Positions 12,755-14,734 of a stretch of 14,734 bases of DNA are shown in pieces. This stretch comes from CAYJEQ01 sp964371155 (GTDB lineage: Bacteria; Bacillota; Clostridia; Oscillospirales; Ruminococcaceae). The notes beneath the pieces are model-generated. The model worked only from the letters and a program-made list of their open reading frames with translations, was not told where the DNA came from and ran no database searches. The stretch is taken from contig CAYJLI010000052.1 of assembly GCA_964371155.1 (NCBI GenBank), positions 1 to 14,734 on the forward strand, in the 5' to 3' direction. Positions within the stretch are counted from its first letter, which is position 1. The number at the start of each line of letters is the position of its first letter. Position numbers and translations under genes: made by a program.

Positions 12755-14680
12755 ATGAATTACAGCTATTATTTAATACCTCTCTCGGTAATTCTTCCAC
12801 TTATTGTTGGCTTTGCTCTATCCATGGTTAAAAAACCAAGAGTGGCATGGATGATAAGCATAATTACTGCTTTAGTTGTACTCTGGAGCACCTTCCACAT
12901 CTTCATCGAGTGGGACAGCAGTATAGAAACAATCACTATACCTATATTTAGTGGGATGGGAATTAGCTTTGCTAAAAATACATTCGGGCTGTTTTACGCC
13001 TGCCTTTGCAGTAGCGCATGGCTTGTCAGCACTGTGATTTCACAGGATTACCCCTCCGCAATAAATAAAGGGTGCAACAGATATTTCGGCTCGCTTATAG
13101 TAGCGCTTTCGGCTACACTTGGTATATTCTACGCCGCAGACCTGCTTACACTATTTATATTCTTCGAAATTATGTCGCTCTCAAGTTTTCTATGGGTGAT
13201 ACAAATAGGGGATAAAACCTCCGTCGAAGCAGGTAAAAACTATCTCACATACGGCGTGACTGGCGGACTCTTCATACTAATGGGGTTATTCATGCTCTAT
13301 TCACTCACGGGTGATTTAGTTATAGAAAATTTAGCCGAAAGCATAAAAACACAGCAGGACAATCCGCTTACATTAATAGCTTCTATTATGATGCTAATCG
13401 GTTTTGGAGCAAAAGCGTGTGTGTTCACATTGCACGACTGGGCGCCAAGGGCATACCGTGCGGCACCTGCACCGCTTACAGCACTGCTTTCGGGTATGCT
13501 CTCAAAGACGGGTGTGTATGGTATACTTATCATTACTGTGAAGCTGATGTCGTACAGCCAGTCGTGGGCATATTTTCTCCTCACACTCAGTGTGTTAAAT
13601 ATGATAGTGGGTGGAGCACTCGCCTTTATGAGCGGCAATTTAAAGCGTGCAGTGGCTTATTCCTCCGTTTCGCAGATAGGTTTTATACTATGGGGTGTGG
13701 CGCTTACAAATTTACTCGGAGACCACAATACCCATGCCGCATATGGGACAGTTTTTCACATGATAAATCACAGTCTTATAAAACTACTGCTCTTTAACTG
13801 CACAGGTGTAATATATAAAAATACCGGCACATACGACCTCAATAAACTAAAGGGATATGGCAGGGGTAAACCATGGCTTATGACAGTTTTTGGTGTAGGT
13901 AGTGTTTCGCTGATGGGTATACCACTCTTCAGTGGCTATGTGAGCAAGACACTTTTGCATGAAGCAGTGGTTGAGCTCATGCACATAGAGGGAACAAACA
14001 CCCTGCTTTTAACAGCCTATGAATGGATGTTTTTACTCGCAGGTGGGCTTACATTTGCTTATATGCTAAAGATTTTTATCTGCCTGTTTATAGAAAAGGG
14101 CGAGGAGAAAAAGGTGAGTTATACAACACCGCTCAGCAAAGTGGCACTTACCTCGGTAGCAGTTCCATTATTGCTTCTCGGCACTACCCCAAACTTAATA
14201 TTTGCGGCAATAGGCGAATACACAGCCCCATTTATGAACGCACATACTGCTGGGGAAATTCACTATTTCAGCTGGGTGAATTTGCAGGGGAGCCTTATTT
14301 CGATAGCGATCGGCTTGATTTTATATTTTGTAGTAGCAAGAAAAACGGTGCTCACCGCTACGGATGGATACAGGGACTACAACACTGCTAAATTTAACAC
14401 CGAGAGAATTTATAAGCCGATTATATCCGTAACTTATTTTATTCTTTCACTGATATTTAGAATTGTTGATATTAGCCTTGATTTGATTATAGTTGTTGTA
14501 AATAGGCTTTTCTACAAATCGGTAAAAATCCCAAAATCATTCTTTGAAGGCAAGAAAATCATTATGGATAGCACAAAATCCGAAATCCATATCACTTATT
14601 CGCTTTCATATAGCTTACTTCTTTTTGGGATAGGCTTTATGTTTACAATTTTGTATCTACTTGTTATCGGTACGAGATAG
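12755..14680 (+). CDS. Antiporter-like proton-conducting subunit 4 with NuoL-like C-terminal extension
   Basis: Fourth and longest Proton_antipo_M protein (641 residues). The core keeps Glu138 in FIFFEIMSL (TM5), Lys220 in FGAKACVFTLHDW (TM7), Lys251 in MLSKTGVYG (TM8), His339/Lys343 in NHSLIKLLLF and Lys398 in GYVSKTLLHEA (TM12). The loop YRAAPAPLTALLSG is canonical. About 130 residues follow the usual end: a helix at about 510-528, a soluble stretch (DGYRDYNTAKFNTERIYK), a long segment about 551-600 that could be a helix lying along the membrane, and a last helix at about 613-637. This resembles the lateral helix plus final TM of complex I NuoL and of MbxH'-type subunits. GGGAGGG lies 6 nt before the ATG. 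It is the last gene of the operon, followed by a strong hairpin. Confidence 0.92.
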   Translation: MNYSYYLIPLSVILPLIVGFALSMVKKPRVAWMISIITALVVLWSTFHIFIEWDSSIETITIPIFSGMGISFAKNTFGLFYACLCSSAWLVSTVISQDYPSAINKGCNRYFGSLIVALSATLGIFYAADLLTLFIFFEIMSLSSFLWVIQIGDKTSVEAGKNYLTYGVTGGLFILMGLFMLYSLTGDLVIENLAESIKTQQDNPLTLIASIMMLIGFGAKACVFTLHDWAPRAYRAAPAPLTALLSGMLSKTGVYGILIITVKLMSYSQSWAYFLLTLSVLNMIVGGALAFMSGNLKRAVAYSSVSQIGFILWGVALTNLLGDHNTHAAYGTVFHMINHSLIKLLLFNCTGVIYKNTGTYDLNKLKGYGRGKPWLMTVFGVGSVSLMGIPLFSGYVSKTLLHEAVVELMHIEGTNTLLLTAYEWMFLLAGGLTFAYMLKIFICLFIEKGEEKKVSYTTPLSKVALTSVAVPLLLLGTTPNLIFAAIGEYTAPFMNAHTAGEIHYFSWVNLQGSLISIAIGLILYFVVARKTVLTATDGYRDYNTAKFNTERIYKPIISVTYFILSLIFRIVDISLDLIIVVVNRLFYKSVKIPKSFFEGKKIIMDSTKSEIHITYSLSYSLLLFGIGFMFTILYLLVIGTR

Positions 14681-14698
14681 TATTTTAAACTTAATTTT

Positions 14699-14734
14699 AC
14701 AGCCCTACTCCACCTTTTGGTGGGGTAGGGCTGT
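14699..14734 (+). terminator. Strong terminator-type hairpin ending the antiporter operon
   Basis: A 16-bp G/C-rich stem (14699-14714 with 14719-14734, one T-G wobble) with a TTTT loop, 18 nt after the last stop codon. The window ends at the base of the stem, so the expected T-run cannot be seen. The preceding bases do not offer a T-run for the minus strand, so a plus-strand terminator is the best reading. Confidence 0.75.

Noticed and set aside
13417..13797. Plus-strand frames inside antiporter subunit 4 (also 14023-14391)
   Set aside because: Out-of-frame shadows of a gene with clear family motifs. No sign of a frameshift in the main frame.
8329..14680. Complex I (Nuo) operon
   Set aside because: NuoK- and NuoL/M/N-like proteins are present, but there are no NuoA-J subunits, while MrpE, F, G and B are all present. 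This identifies a Mrp/Mbh antiporter module.

Overview
The window (14,734 bp) looks like chromosome of an AT-rich, anaerobic, Gram-positive-type bacterium, most likely one of the Clostridia. The grounds are A/T-rich codon use, strong AGGAGG/GGGGAGG ribosome binding sites, a TTG start, sigma-A-type promoters, a lipoprotein, and an intergenic repeat block of a style I associate with gut Clostridia. No 16S rRNA or tRNA is present, so the taxonomy is inference. No mobile element, CRISPR array or phage gene was seen.

Left part (1-5502): mostly separate housekeeping genes. A three-part secreted lipoprotein (5-1270, minus) and a MobA-like nucleotidyltransferase (1583-2284, minus) diverge from the MTA/SAH nucleosidase mtnN (2606-3292, plus), which has a near-consensus promoter. 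A 332-bp gap (3293-3624) holds an exact 29-bp direct repeat, several hairpins and a perfect 24-bp palindrome. It is followed by a two-gene membrane unit: a UPF0126/TRIC-type channel or transporter (3625-4239) and a small unidentified 3-TM protein (4260-4541). After a 316-bp AT-rich gap comes a transaldolase of the small TalC/FSA fold (4858-5502) with its own extended -10 promoter.

Right part (5703-14680): one tightly packed operon of ten genes with overlaps or gaps of 15 nt or less. It encodes a multisubunit Mrp-type cation/proton antiporter. The order is MrpE, MrpF, MrpG, MbhD (DUF4040), an MbhE::MrpB fusion, MrpC, then four consecutive large NuoL/M/N-family (Proton_antipo_M) subunits. The first seven genes follow the mbhA-H order of archaeal membrane-bound hydrogenase clusters rather than the mrpA-first order of Bacillus-type Mrp operons. 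No hydrogenase, ferredoxin or other redox subunit is present, and a strong 16-bp hairpin closes the operon at the window edge. All four large subunits keep the TM5 Glu and the TM7, TM8 and TM12 Lys expected for proton conduction. The last has a NuoL-like C-terminal extension. A terminator-like hairpin lies just before the first ribosome binding site, suggesting attenuation or riboswitch-type control.

The operon is the most interesting part of the window. It appears to be a stand-alone antiporter with four antiporter-like pumping modules, more than classical Mrp (two) or complex I (three). Ion specificity cannot be read from the sequence.
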